Shown: positions 50,515 to 59,298 of the stretch, piece after piece
Layout of the letters: each line of letters starts with the position of its first letter
How positions within the stretch are numbered: the first letter of the stretch is position 1
DNA from: VRUE01 sp963701265
GTDB taxonomy: Bacteria; Actinomycetota; Thermoleophilia; Solirubrobacterales; 70-9
Length of the DNA: 64,000 bases
NCBI GenBank assembly: GCA_963701265.1
Contig: OY969581.1
Span: forward strand, 2,108,001 to 2,172,000
Reading direction: 5' to 3'
Notes under the pieces: generated by a model
Told to the model about the DNA's origin: nothing
The model's input: only the letters and a program-made list of their open reading frames with translations
The model's database searches: none
Translations under genes and position numbers: made by a program

Positions 50515-51130
50515 CCGACCCAGCGTAGCACGCGTGCGCCGCCGAAATTTCGCTTCCCAAAAGGGTTTTGCGGAGGCGCGCCGGCAATCCGCCGGCAGTC
50601 TCGGGTGGCAAGACGCCGAACAACGCACGCCTGGCCGGCACCCAGGCAAGCGGCTGCTTGAGGACGCGAACCGTGAGGTCGCGCTCCCGCAGATCGCGCA
50701 CCGTGAGCGCGAGGAGCGGACGATCCGTGGCGAGATCGGCGCAGAGCAGTGCCCCGCTGGACTCGACCCCCAAGATCCGCAGAACATCCTGAAAGAGGAC
50801 GGGCGGGACGTGCAGCGCGGCAACCGCGTCGCGCACGAGTGGCAGCGCCGCAGACAGGCGCTCGAGCGCTTCGGGATCACCGGGAACCGCGAGATGACAC
50901 GTCCCGCCGCGCGAAGCGGCCCTCAGCTCCGGCAGGTGCACGGCAAGCCGCTCCTCCAGTTCACGGGCCCCGCTCGAAGCAACAAGAGTTGGCCGTGGCG
51001 ACCGGCCACCGACGTCGATCAGCAAGCCGGGGCGATCCGGCTCCGACCCCGCGCAGGCAAGCGCCGCAGCAGCGGCCCTCGGGCCACCCACGGCACCCAC
51101 CGCCGTGACCAGAATGACGCGCCCCTTCAT
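50402..51130 (-). CDS. Tad-locus-associated protein (CpaE/TadZ-like remnant?), 3' end disturbed by vapBC
   Basis: A 242-codon frame. Residues 1-195 look like a P-loop-fold protein of the MinD/TadZ type without a Walker A (VILVTAVGAVGGPRAAAAALA; LIDVGGRSPRP). The last 45 residues, beyond about LRKTLLGSE, are translated from the overlapping vapB region in another frame and are low-complexity. The natural end is therefore probably lost. It overlaps the upstream TadE gene by 4 bp. Confidence 0.55.
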   Translation of the reverse strand: MKGRVILVTAVGAVGGPRAAAAALACAGSEPDRPGLLIDVGGRSPRPTLVASSGARELEERLAVHLPELRAASRGGTCHLAVPGDPEALERLSAALPLVRDAVAALHVPPVLFQDVLRILGVESSGALLCADLATDRPLLALTVRDLRERDLTVRVLKQPLAWVPARRALFGVLPPETAGGLPARLRKTLLGSEISAAHACYAGSDDAETDPEGAAQQQRRDHASPGRRRRLHRDQKWQAGG

Positions 51131-51462
51131 CGACCGGCAGGCCTCGCGTAGCTGCTGCTGGTTACGGCGAGGCGCTCGCCGACGGCCGCGAGCAACGACG
51201 GTGGCGCCAGCCGCACGGTTACCTCTCCCCCGCGCACCGCGACCTCAACCCCGTGCTCTGTCCACGAAGGCAACGACTTCTCGACCGCGACCTTGGCTGG
51301 CCGCCCCGCGGCAAGTGCAAGAGCGCCGGCCTCGGCCGCGCCGTCGGCGAGCGTCAGCGCGTAGCCGACAAGCAGCAACTGCAGTGCAACCGCCCCGGCG
51401 ATCAGCAAAAGCGGGATCGACGCCAACAGCTCGACTGTTGCCTGGCCGCACTCCCTAGCCAT
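51127..51462 (-). CDS. TadE-like pseudopilin (second)
   Basis: A 111-residue protein with the TadE hallmark: short cytoplasmic start, GQATVELLASIPLLLIAGAV (Glu at +5 type position of a pilin-like cleavage/assembly helix), then a small extracytoplasmic domain. Start and end overlap the neighbouring genes by 8 and 4 bp. Minor Flp pilus component by family. Confidence 0.85.
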   Translation of the reverse strand: MARECGQATVELLASIPLLLIAGAVALQLLLVGYALTLADGAAEAGALALAAGRPAKVAVEKSLPSWTEHGVEVAVRGGEVTVRLAPPSLLAAVGERLAVTSSSYARPAGR

Positions 51463-51805
51463 CGCTCAAGCCGCTTTCCGCCCCGACCATCAAACGCGGC
51501 AGTGCCGGCAACAAGCGCGGGACCGCCACCCGCACGGTGACCGCGTCGGCGTCGCTCACCTGTGCCCCCGGGCGCAGCGACGGTGGCAGCGCCCGCCGGG
51601 CGACCAGCGCTGCGTCGCCACCGACCAGCGCCGCCCTGGCGCCGGCCCGCGCCGCTATCGCCGCGGACCAGAACGCCTGTCCCGCAAGCGCCAACTGTGC
51701 CGCCACCAGGACCGCCAGCAGCAGGAATGGGACCACCGCAACCAACTCGACCGAGGCGGTCCCTTCCTCCCTGTGGCCTGCGCTGCTGACGATCCGGGGC
51801 GGCAC
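51455..51805 (-). CDS. TadE-like pseudopilin (first)
   Basis: A 116-residue protein with EEGTASVELVAVVPFLLLAVLVA, the TadE signature helix with Glu, and a short extracytoplasmic domain with Ala/Arg-rich helix and beta strands. GTG start. It heads a unit with the second TadE and the TadZ-like gene; a 17-bp motif precedes it (51836-51852). TadA, TadB, TadC and RcpC genes are not in the window. Confidence 0.85.
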   Translation of the reverse strand: MPPRIVSSAGHREEGTASVELVAVVPFLLLAVLVAAQLALAGQAFWSAAIAARAGARAALVGGDAALVARRALPPSLRPGAQVSDADAVTVRVAVPRLLPALPRLMVGAESGLSDG

Positions 51806-51835
51806 GCCGCGACCGTCGCAGGCGCGAACGCGCCG

Positions 51836-51852
51836 GTGGCGCGCTCAGGCGC
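51836..51852 (-). promoter_or_regulatory. Repeated motif upstream of tadE (copy 2)
   Basis: The same GTGGCGCGCTCAGGCGC as at 48718-48734, again with exactly 30 bp to the start codon. Here it lies within GCGCGC-CTGA-GCGCGC on the minus strand, a perfect 6-bp hairpin. It suggests shared control of the two tad-type transcripts. Confidence 0.6.
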
Positions 51853-51874
51853 GCGGTTCAGTCACGCAACTAGC

Positions 51875-52225
51875 TCAGTAGGAGTTCGCGTCGACCCAGA
51901 TGCGCCAGATCGCCGCTACTGAGGCGCCGAGCAGCATGATCCAAACCAGAGTGCCACCGCCGGTAGAGAAGAGCTCGTCACTGCCGGCGATCAAGAGGGC
52001 GAGCACGCCCAGAGCCGCGTAGAGGATCGCCCGCCGCGCATCGGTCAACGTCGCCAGGGTCAGCTGGTTCTGACGACCGAGGACAAAAACCATCCAGGCG
52101 AGGGCGGCGAGGAAGCCCATCGTGATTGCGGTCAGGATCGCTTCGGCGACGTTGCCGCCGTGGGGAGCAAAGGCCACGGCCAAGGCCAGGGCCATGATGA
52201 TCGCGACATCACGCAGGGTACGCAC
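51875..52225 (-). CDS. Four-helix membrane protein, function unknown
   Basis: A 116-residue protein with four hydrophobic segments (about 6-22, 28-48, 63-82, 90-108) and short loops. No recognised motif. It is 69 bp upstream of the first TadE gene and 45 bp downstream of the small PiT-linked gene, so its operon is uncertain. Coding appearance is good (consistent third-position GC). Confidence 0.6.
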   Translation of the reverse strand: MRTLRDVAIIMALALAVAFAPHGGNVAEAILTAITMGFLAALAWMVFVLGRQNQLTLATLTDARRAILYAALGVLALLIAGSDELFSTGGGTLVWIMLLGASVAAIWRIWVDANSY

Positions 52226-52270
52226 GGAGAAAGTGTAGTCCCGAGAGCTGCCCGCCCGCGGCGGAATTTC

Positions 52271-52507
52271 CTACTTGCTCGACATGATCACGATGCCGAA
52301 GGCAACAGCGGCCAGCGTGACCAACCCGGCGAGGGCCGCCAACGTCGCCGCTGCCCCGGCCGCAATCGGGCGCTCGTTGCGACTGAGATCGGCGAAGCGG
52401 GCCACGCCCCAGATCGCGACCGAGAAGACCACGGTGATGCCGACGCCCGCGACCACCGAGGCGATCACCGTCTCAAGCAGCTCCTTGGTCTCGACCACGA
52501 CCGCCAT
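52271..52507 (-). CDS. Small two-helix membrane protein linked to PiT transporter
   Basis: A 78-residue protein with two transmembrane helices (about 12-36 and 48-74) joined by a loop with Arg and Asp (RFADLSRNERP). It follows the PiT gene by 3 bp, so is probably co-translated. Possibly an accessory subunit; not recognised. Confidence 0.6.
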   Translation of the reverse strand: MAVVVETKELLETVIASVVAGVGITVVFSVAIWGVARFADLSRNERPIAAGAAATLAALAGLVTLAAVAFGIVIMSSK

Positions 52508-52510
52508 TGC

Positions 52511-53608
52511 TCAGCTCGCCGGGACCGGTCCGCCCTCGCGCGAACGCCGGGCAAAGACCGCGACGATCAGCGAGAGGGACATCAAGGTGACGAGGACCGG
52601 GCCGAGCGCGCCGTCGCCGAAGATCGCCGTCAGGCCGTAGGCGAGGGCGCCGATCGCGGCGGCCGCCGGCAGGGTCAAGAGCCAGGCGGTGACGATGTTG
52701 CCGGCCACTCCCCAGCGCACCGCCGAGACGCGCTTGCCGGCCCCCGCTCCCATGATGCCGCCGTTGATCACGTGCGTGGTCGAGAGCGGGAAGCCGAAGT
52801 GGGTCGAGGCGAGGATCACAGCGGCTCCCGCCCCTTGCGACGAGAAGCCCTGGGCAGCGTCCATCTTGATGATCCGCGTGCCGGTGGTGCGGATGATCCG
52901 CCAGCCGCCGCTGTAGGTGCCGAGCGCGATCGCGGTCGCCGAGGTGACGATCACCCAGAGCGGCGGGTCAGCGCTGGCACCCAGCGTTCCGTTGGCGACG
53001 AGCGCCAGGGTGATGATGCCCATCGTCTTCTGCGCGTCGTTGGTGCCGTGGGCGAGCGCCAGCAGGCTGCTGGAGATGATCTGGCCGTAGCGGAAGCCCC
53101 GGGTCACGGTGCCGGGGCGCTGCTTGCCGACGATCCGGTAGACGAGCCCGATCGCGACGCCGGCGACGACGAAGGCGAGGATCGGCGCGATCACGGCCGG
53201 GATCAGCACCTTGCCGACGAGGCCATCGGCCAGCACGGCATCGAAGCCGGCGGCCGCGACCGCGGACCCGACCACGCCGCCGATCAGGGCGTGCGAAGAG
53301 CTCGATGGCAGGCCGAAGGACCAGGTGATCAGGTTCCAGGCAATCGCCCCGATCAGCCCGGCGAAGACCACGGTCGGCGTGACCACGGCCGAATTGACCA
53401 CGTCGTTGGCGACGGTCGCGGCAACCGAGATCGAGATGAAGGCGCCGGCGAAGTTGAGCAGCGAGGCGACGCCGATCGCGACCTGCGGCCGCGCCGCGCC
53501 GGTCGAGATCGAGGTGGCGACGACGTTGGCGGTGTCATGGAAGCCGTTGGTGAAGTCGAAGGCGAGCGCGGTGCCGACGACGATGAAGAGGATGACTTCC
53601 GAGCTCAC
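52511..53608 (-). CDS. PiT-family inorganic phosphate transporter
   Basis: A 365-residue transporter with the two PiT signatures: DFTNGFHDTANVVATSI at the N-terminus and LALAHGTNDAQKTMG in the C-terminal repeat, plus about ten membrane segments in two inverted halves (PSSSSHALIGG and PLSTTHVINGG). It imports metal-phosphate with protons at low affinity. The start overlaps the DUF47 gene (ATGA). Confidence 0.95.
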   Translation of the reverse strand: MSSEVILFIVVGTALAFDFTNGFHDTANVVATSISTGAARPQVAIGVASLLNFAGAFISISVAATVANDVVNSAVVTPTVVFAGLIGAIAWNLITWSFGLPSSSSHALIGGVVGSAVAAAGFDAVLADGLVGKVLIPAVIAPILAFVVAGVAIGLVYRIVGKQRPGTVTRGFRYGQIISSSLLALAHGTNDAQKTMGIITLALVANGTLGASADPPLWVIVTSATAIALGTYSGGWRIIRTTGTRIIKMDAAQGFSSQGAGAAVILASTHFGFPLSTTHVINGGIMGAGAGKRVSAVRWGVAGNIVTAWLLTLPAAAAIGALAYGLTAIFGDGALGPVLVTLMSLSLIVAVFARRSREGGPVPAS

Positions 53609-54225
53609 GAGTTCTTGATGACGATGCCCTCGAGTATCTGGGCCGCGGTCTCGGTCGCGTCGATCGCGTTCTCGAGCACGGCGAACATGTCCTTCCAGCG
53701 GATCACCACCATCGGGTCGATCCCGTTCGAGAAGAGCGAGGCGACGGCATCGCGGGAGATCCTGTCGCCATCGTTCTCGAGCCGGTGTATCTCGATCCAG
53801 TACTTGTCGAGGTCCTTGAAGTCGCGCAGGTGCTCCAGCCCGGCGGCGAGCTGCTCGCAGGCGGCGACCAGCACTTTGGTCAGGTCCTGGGCCTGCGACA
53901 TCGGCGCCTCGATCTTGTAGAGGCCGAGCAGGTCGGCGGCCTCCTCCGTGTAGTCGACGATGTCGTCCATCTGGGTCGCCAGCCCGTAGATGTCCTCGCG
54001 GTCGATCGGCGTGACGAAGGTCGAGTTGAGCCGTTTGATGATCGCGTGGGTGATCCGGTCACCCTCCTGCTCGGCGTCGAAGACCTGTTTCGAGAGCTCG
54101 CCGGAGTCGGGCCAGGTGGCCATCATCTGGTCCAGCAGCCGCGACGCGTTGAGGGTGTTCTCACCGGCCTCGATGAAGAGATCGAAGAAGGTCCGATCGC
54201 GGGGCAGAAGGGAGAGGCGCGGCAC
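53605..54225 (-). CDS. DUF47 (PhoU-like) partner of the PiT transporter
   Basis: A 206-residue all-helical PhoU-related protein: FDAEQEGDRITHAIIKRLNSTFVTPIDRED and the second repeat HRLENDGDRISRDAVASLF each carry the E-x-x-x-D metal-binding pattern. It usually controls or gates the adjacent Pit transporter. It starts the PiT operon. Confidence 0.93.
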   Translation of the reverse strand: MPRLSLLPRDRTFFDLFIEAGENTLNASRLLDQMMATWPDSGELSKQVFDAEQEGDRITHAIIKRLNSTFVTPIDREDIYGLATQMDDIVDYTEEAADLLGLYKIEAPMSQAQDLTKVLVAACEQLAAGLEHLRDFKDLDKYWIEIHRLENDGDRISRDAVASLFSNGIDPMVVIRWKDMFAVLENAIDATETAAQILEGIVIKNS

Positions 54226-54276
54226 TGGGCCAATCCTATTGATCGAGGCGGGCAGTGATCGAGGTGGCTTTGAGGC

Positions 54277-56388
54277 TCAGCCGGAGATTGCGGCAAGCTG
54301 CTCGGCGGCGCGGGCCGCGTGGCGCTCGCGCATCTCCTCCTGAACGCTGCGCCGCTGCCCGTTGGCGGGAGTCAGGCGCGTCCACTCACCCTCGGCGTCA
54401 AGCTCCCAGGCATTGGCGTTGTCGGCGAAGCAGCGCTCGAGCACATCGAGCAGCTCGGCCCGCAGCGCCGGGTCTTCGACCGGGGTGACGAGCTCGACCC
54501 GGCTGTCGAGATTGCGCGGCATCAGGTCGGCGGAGCCCATCAGCACCCGCGTCTGCTCGCCGCGCTGGAAGGCGTAGACGCGCGAGTGCTCGAGGAAGCG
54601 GCCGACGATCGAGACGACGCGGATGTTCTCGGAGACATCCGGCACCCCGGGCCGCAGGCAGCAGATCCCGCGCACGTTGAGGTCGACCCGCACGCCCGCC
54701 CGCGAGGCCTCGTACAGCGCCCGGATGCAGCCGGCATCGACCAGCGAGTTCATCTTCAGCGTAATTCGCGCCTCTTCGCCGGCTTCGTGGGCGGCCACGG
54801 TCGCCTCGATCTCCTCGACGATGCGGTCGCGCATCGTCGTCGGCGAGACCAGCACCTTGCGGTACTCGGCCGGGCGCCCGTAGCCGGTGAGGAAGTTGAA
54901 CATCTCGGCGACGTCGGCGCCGATCTCGGGGTCGGCGGTGAAGAGGCCGAAGTCGGTGTAGAGGCGGGCCGTCTTCGGGTGGTAGTTGCCGGTGCCGATG
55001 TGCACGTACTCGCGCACCCGATCGCCCTCGCGGCGGGCGACGACGATCGCCTTCACGTGCGTCTTCAGGCCGGGGATGCCGTAGACGACGTGGACGCCGG
55101 ACTCCTCCAGCGACTTGGCCCAGTGGATGTTGGCCTCCTCGTCGAAGCGGGCCTTCAGCTCGACCATGCAGACCGCCTGCTTGCCGCGTTCGGAGGCGCG
55201 GATCAGCGAGGGAACCAGGGGCGAGTCGTCGCTGGTGCGGTACACCGTCTGCTTGATCGCCAGCACGTCGGGGTCGGCGACCGCCTGCTCGACGAAGCGC
55301 TCGACCGAGCTGGCGAAGGAGTCATATGGATGGTGGACGAGCAGGTCTTCATGGCGGATGGCCGCGAACATGTCGCAGGGCTCGTCGTCCTCGCCCAGCA
55401 GGCGCGGCTGGGTGACCGGGGTCCAGGGTGCGTAGCGCAGCTCGGCGTGCCCGGGAACGTCAGCAACCGCGGTCAGGTCGGCAAGGTCGATCAAGCCATT
55501 GACGTCGTAGACCTCCCGATCCTCGAGCTTCAGCGCATCGATCAGCTGCTGGCGCAGCTTCGCGTTCATCCCGGCGGCGATCTCCAGGCGCACGACCTCG
55601 CCGAAGCGGCGGCGGCGGATCTCGTCCTGGACCGCCTGCAGCAGGTCATCGGCCTCGTCGGAAACGGTGAAGTCGGCGTCGCGGGTGACCCGGAAGTAGC
55701 CGTGATCGACCACCTCGGTGCCGGGGAAGAGAGCATCGAGGTTGGCGGCGATCACCTCCTCCAGGGGGACAAAGGTCTTGCCGCCCTCGCCGACCGGCAG
55801 GAAGCGCCCGAGCAGCTCCTTCGGCACCTTGACCCGGGCAATGATCTCGCTGCCGCTCTCCGGGTCGCGCAGCAGCACGCCGAGACTGAGCGAGAGATTG
55901 GAGATGTAGGGGAAAGGCCGGCCCATCCCGATCACCAGCGGGGTCAGCGCCGGGAAGACCTGCTCGTGGAAGCGGGCGTCGATCTCGCGCCGCTCCTCCT
56001 CACTGGCCGACCCGAGCGAGACGATGCGGATCCCCTCCTCCTCCAGAGCGGGTCGCAGCTGGCCCTCGAAGCGGGCGTGAAGGCGCTTGTCGAGCTCCAG
56101 CACCCGGGCCTGGATCGCGTCGATCTGCTCGCCGGGACGCAGGCCGTCGGGACCGCGTGCGTCGATCCCGGCATCGAGCTGCTCGAACAGCCCCGCCACC
56201 CTGACCATGTAGAACTCGTCGAGGTTGGAGGCGTAGATCGCGCAGAAGCGGATCTGCTCCAGCAGCGGCACGGCGGGATCCTCGGCGAGTTCCAGCACCC
56301 GCTGGTTGAAGTCGAGCCAGGAGAGCTCGCGGTTGAAGTAAAGAGCGGGATCGTCGATCCGCTCATCGTACCCCGGCGCCGACGTCAT
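54277..56388 (-). CDS. ppk1: Polyphosphate kinase 1
   Basis: A 703-residue enzyme with the N-terminal YFNRELSWLDFNQRVLE, then the two phospholipase-D-like domains. The phospho-histidine is in LKTHVKAIVV, and the second His is in HIGTGNYHPKTARLYTDFGLF. It reversibly makes polyphosphate from ATP. The ATG at 56388 is preferred, since the family N-terminus begins there; the longer frame runs into the glycosyltransferase gene. It follows that gene by 10 bp, so both probably share a transcript. Confidence 0.96.
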   Translation of the reverse strand: MTSAPGYDERIDDPALYFNRELSWLDFNQRVLELAEDPAVPLLEQIRFCAIYASNLDEFYMVRVAGLFEQLDAGIDARGPDGLRPGEQIDAIQARVLELDKRLHARFEGQLRPALEEEGIRIVSLGSASEEERREIDARFHEQVFPALTPLVIGMGRPFPYISNLSLSLGVLLRDPESGSEIIARVKVPKELLGRFLPVGEGGKTFVPLEEVIAANLDALFPGTEVVDHGYFRVTRDADFTVSDEADDLLQAVQDEIRRRRFGEVVRLEIAAGMNAKLRQQLIDALKLEDREVYDVNGLIDLADLTAVADVPGHAELRYAPWTPVTQPRLLGEDDEPCDMFAAIRHEDLLVHHPYDSFASSVERFVEQAVADPDVLAIKQTVYRTSDDSPLVPSLIRASERGKQAVCMVELKARFDEEANIHWAKSLEESGVHVVYGIPGLKTHVKAIVVARREGDRVREYVHIGTGNYHPKTARLYTDFGLFTADPEIGADVAEMFNFLTGYGRPAEYRKVLVSPTTMRDRIVEEIEATVAAHEAGEEARITLKMNSLVDAGCIRALYEASRAGVRVDLNVRGICCLRPGVPDVSENIRVVSIVGRFLEHSRVYAFQRGEQTRVLMGSADLMPRNLDSRVELVTPVEDPALRAELLDVLERCFADNANAWELDAEGEWTRLTPANGQRRSVQEEMRERHAARAAEQLAAISG

Positions 56389-56398
56389 CCCATTGCCT

Positions 56399-58699
56399 TC
56401 AGGCCGCGTGCACGGCCGTGCCTGCGCTTCCGACTTCGACCCCATCAGAGGTGGGCGAAAGTCGGTTGCGTGAATCGATGCCGAGGACGCGGCGATAGCC
56501 GGCGGCCAGCTGCTCCATCGCACGATCCCAGGAGCGCTCCCGAACCGCCCGCACGGCGGAGGCGCCGAGGTGGCGACGCAGCAGCGGCGAGGCCGCCAGC
56601 TGCAGGACTGTGCCGGCGATGTGGTCGGCATCGGCCTGGCAGAGCAGGCCGGTGTGGCGATTCTCGACCAACGAGGCGGGGCCGCCTTCGGCGACGGCGA
56701 CGACCGGCACGCCGCTGGCGCCCGCCTCGAGCACAACCTGCCCGTAGGTGTCGGTGGTCGAGCAGAAGAGAAAGACGTCGGCGCTGGCGTAGGCGCGCGC
56801 CAGATCCTCACCTTCGAGCCAGCCGAGGAAGGTCGCGTGCTCGCCGAGGCGCACTCGCAGCTCATCCTCCTCGGGGCCGCCGCCAGCAAGCAGCAGGTGC
56901 AGCCGCGGGTCGGCTCTGCGGGCACGCAGGAAGCTCTCCGCCAGCAGGTCAACGCCCTTCTCACGGGTGAGGCGGCCCGCGTAAAGAATCTTGATCTCGC
57001 CGGGGAAATCCGCGCGGGCAGCCTTGCCGGGATCGAAGCGGGTCACGTCAACACCGCGCTCCCAACGGCCGAGCCGATCCGGCTCGACCCCGAGCGCGAG
57101 CAGCGAGCGGTCCGCCGCCGGGCTCGGCGAGAGGACCAGCGACGGCGCCCCGTAAAAGGCGCCGAGCGCCCCTTTTGCCAGCGCCTCGATGCTCCCATCG
57201 CCACTGCGCAAGCCAGCATAGGTTGCCAACTCAGTGTGGTAACTGGCAACTAGAGGCGTGCCGGCAATCCGGTTGAGCAGCGTCGCTGCGATCCCTGCCG
57301 GGCCGGGAGCGGTCACATGGACGGCGTCGTAGCGACCCTCGGCGAGGGTCTCGGCCAGGCCGGGAAGGCCGGGGACGCCGACGCTCATGCCCGCGTAGAA
57401 GGGAATCTCGAGCTCGGCGGCGGCCGGCAGCCGGCGGTCGACACCGGCATCGGTGCCGACCACCTCGATCTCAAAGCCCGGCACACCGAACTCACGGATC
57501 TTCTCGATCGTCGCGGTAACCCCGTGGGTGGCCCCGATCCCGTCGGCAATCAGAGCGATCCGGGGCCGCTCCCCCGCCCGGCTCGCGAGCTTCGCCTTCT
57601 CGGCGCCGAGGAAGCTGATCGCGGGCACGTAAGGCACCGCTGGAACCACCGCGTCGAAGAGGTCGCCGAAAGCCGCCCCCGGATTACCCTCGCCAACGGC
57701 CTCGGCACCGCAGGCGATCGCGCTACGCAAGCGTCGCTCGTGGGTGCGGCGGGCACGCCGGTAGAGATCAGCGTGGGAGAAGTCCTCTGCCTGCAGGTAG
57801 GCGAGCAGCTGCGGCCCACGCAGGTCGAGCTCCACCGAGCGCAACCACGCCTCGAGCAGCGCCCGGGCGTCGTCCGGCCCGATATCGGCGGCGACCTTGC
57901 CCTCGCGGGCGGCGCCCTCGCTGATCGTCCGCTGGGCGATCTTCAGCACGGCGGCGGGATCGGGTGCCCTCTCTGCACCCGACCCGCCGAGGGCGCGCGT
58001 CGCCAGCGCCATTGCCGCGTGAGCCCACTTGGCCGCGCTGCCCTGCTGGCCGCCTCCCTCAGCGTCACCAGCCCGTATCTGGCGCAGAAACTCTTCCGGC
58101 GTGGCGGCCGCGGGCACCTCGGTGAAGGTGCGGCCGATGTCCACGCCGGCATGGTCGTCGGAACCGCCGATCCCGGTCCCGCCGTGGGTCTCGATGTAGA
58201 TCGCCGCCGGCATGTTGAGCTCGGCTGCGCGCGAGCCGTTGCGCACCTCCCAGATCGGGAAGAGCTCGGTGAGACAGCGACGGTGCCGCGGGGTGAGCGG
58301 CGCATCGACATTGAAGAACGGGTGCGCAAGCGCGCAGGTGATCTCGTTCTCGGCAAGGTATGCGGCGCAGGCCTCGACATCGCCGGCATGTGCCTGCAGC
58401 CACTCGTGGTCCCCGGGAGTGATCCCGTAACAGAGGACGTGAACCGCCTGGGACTCGCCGGCGAAGCGAGCGGTCAGCTCCTCGGAGACGAAGCAATCGG
58501 GACGATCGGCGAGCTCGAGGCAACCGTCGATCGTGTCGTGGTCAGTGATCGTGACGAAGTCCATCCCCCGCTGCTTGGCCAGCTCGTAGACCTCCTCGGG
58601 CGGGGTCGCGCACTCCGGCAGCCCCAGCGAACGCTGAACTCCGAGCCGTGAAAGCTGCGAGGCGGTGGAATGGCAGTGCATGTCTACACGGGAAGTCAT
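56399..58699 (-). CDS. PHP phosphoesterase - GT4 glycosyltransferase fusion
   Basis: A 766-residue protein. Residues 1-200 are a PHP domain with metal motifs DMHCHST (H8, H10), TDHDT, ALAHPFF and GGSDDHAG. A helical linker of about 170 residues follows. From about 375 comes a GT-B glycosyltransferase of family GT4, with DGIGATHGV, GRLTREKGVDLL and EAGASGVPVVAVAEGGPASLVE, where the E-x7-E motif binds the sugar nucleotide. It may transfer a sugar and trim a phosphate. The ATG at 58699 has GGGAGA upstream. It precedes ppk1 by 10 bp. Confidence 0.92.
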   Translation of the reverse strand: MTSRVDMHCHSTASQLSRLGVQRSLGLPECATPPEEVYELAKQRGMDFVTITDHDTIDGCLELADRPDCFVSEELTARFAGESQAVHVLCYGITPGDHEWLQAHAGDVEACAAYLAENEITCALAHPFFNVDAPLTPRHRRCLTELFPIWEVRNGSRAAELNMPAAIYIETHGGTGIGGSDDHAGVDIGRTFTEVPAAATPEEFLRQIRAGDAEGGGQQGSAAKWAHAAMALATRALGGSGAERAPDPAAVLKIAQRTISEGAAREGKVAADIGPDDARALLEAWLRSVELDLRGPQLLAYLQAEDFSHADLYRRARRTHERRLRSAIACGAEAVGEGNPGAAFGDLFDAVVPAVPYVPAISFLGAEKAKLASRAGERPRIALIADGIGATHGVTATIEKIREFGVPGFEIEVVGTDAGVDRRLPAAAELEIPFYAGMSVGVPGLPGLAETLAEGRYDAVHVTAPGPAGIAATLLNRIAGTPLVASYHTELATYAGLRSGDGSIEALAKGALGAFYGAPSLVLSPSPAADRSLLALGVEPDRLGRWERGVDVTRFDPGKAARADFPGEIKILYAGRLTREKGVDLLAESFLRARRADPRLHLLLAGGGPEEDELRVRLGEHATFLGWLEGEDLARAYASADVFLFCSTTDTYGQVVLEAGASGVPVVAVAEGGPASLVENRHTGLLCQADADHIAGTVLQLAASPLLRRHLGASAVRAVRERSWDRAMEQLAAGYRRVLGIDSRNRLSPTSDGVEVGSAGTAVHAA

Positions 58700-58801
58700 C
58701 GGTGTCTCCCTAATTAGTCGTTTCTGTCACCTCCAGAGTTCGGCATGAGCAGGGAAAAGTTGTAAACGAGCGGGGAAGCTCAGGTGAACAAGCAGTAACC
58801 G

Positions 58802-58848
58802 ACGCGCCCTCCTTTCACTACCCCAGAAGTAGTCAAGGGAGGGCGCGT
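58802..58848. terminator. Hairpin after the CHAD-C gene (20-nt arms, 7-nt loop)
   Basis: Arms 58802-58821 and 58829-58848 match at 18 of 20 positions around the loop CCCAGAA. It starts 2 bp after the stop of the half-CHAD gene on the minus strand and precedes the PHP-GT4 gene. It is probably a terminator without T-tract. Geometry is identical to the hairpins at 12808 and 35282. Confidence 0.75.
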
Positions 58849-58850
58849 GC

Positions 58851-59270
58851 TCAGAAGCTGACGGCGAGGGCCGCCCAGGTGCCTTTGCTGGCCTCGGCTT
58901 GCCAGAGCTCGACGAAGTCTTGGAAGAGGCGCTGGCGGCGCTGGCGCAGCAGGGCGGCGACCGAGCCGATCTGCTCGACCTTGACCAGCATCAAGTCGCA
59001 GTCGTGGATGTCACCGAGGACTGCCTGCAGGTGCTTTGCTGCGCGGCGGGCCTCGTCGGCCTCCTCGCCAAGGCAGGAGGCGAAGATCTCGAGCACGTAG
59101 CGCAGCCGCTTTGCCGCGATTCGCATGTCGTGCTGCGCTTCACTCGCGTCAGGGGCAAGGGCCGCATCGGCAAGGCCGCGCAGCTCGTCGAGCCGCACAG
59201 CGACGATTCGCGCGACGTTGGGAGATAGCGGCCCGTCGGCCTCAAGCCCTTCGATCGCACGTGCTTTCAC
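58851..59270 (-). CDS. Half-CHAD protein (C-terminal-type four-helix unit)
   Basis: A 139-residue, Arg/Lys-rich helical protein with the CHAD signature HDMRIAAKRLR at 47-57. The KRLRY form is that of the second repeat of full CHAD domains. CHAD domains bind polyphosphate through conserved basic residues. The GTG start follows GGTGG. The upstream gene (59299-59772) encodes the first-repeat type half in another frame, 28 bp away. Together they would make one complete CHAD fold of usual length. Confidence 0.85.
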   Translation of the reverse strand: MKARAIEGLEADGPLSPNVARIVAVRLDELRGLADAALAPDASEAQHDMRIAAKRLRYVLEIFASCLGEEADEARRAAKHLQAVLGDIHDCDLMLVKVEQIGSVAALLRQRRQRLFQDFVELWQAEASKGTWAALAVSF

Positions 59271-59298
59271 GGGGCCACCATCCGGTCAGCGTGGGCTT

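Noticed and set aside
54319..56970. Long plus-strand open frame opposite ppk1
   Set aside because: Same reason: ppk1 on the minus strand has intact catalytic histidines, and the opposite frame has no recognisable fold.
59271..59298. Frameshift error joining the two half-CHAD genes
   Set aside because: The upstream half has its own stop and the downstream half its own GTG with GGTGG before it, so two genes are a coherent reading. An error cannot be excluded without resequencing and is noted in the finding.
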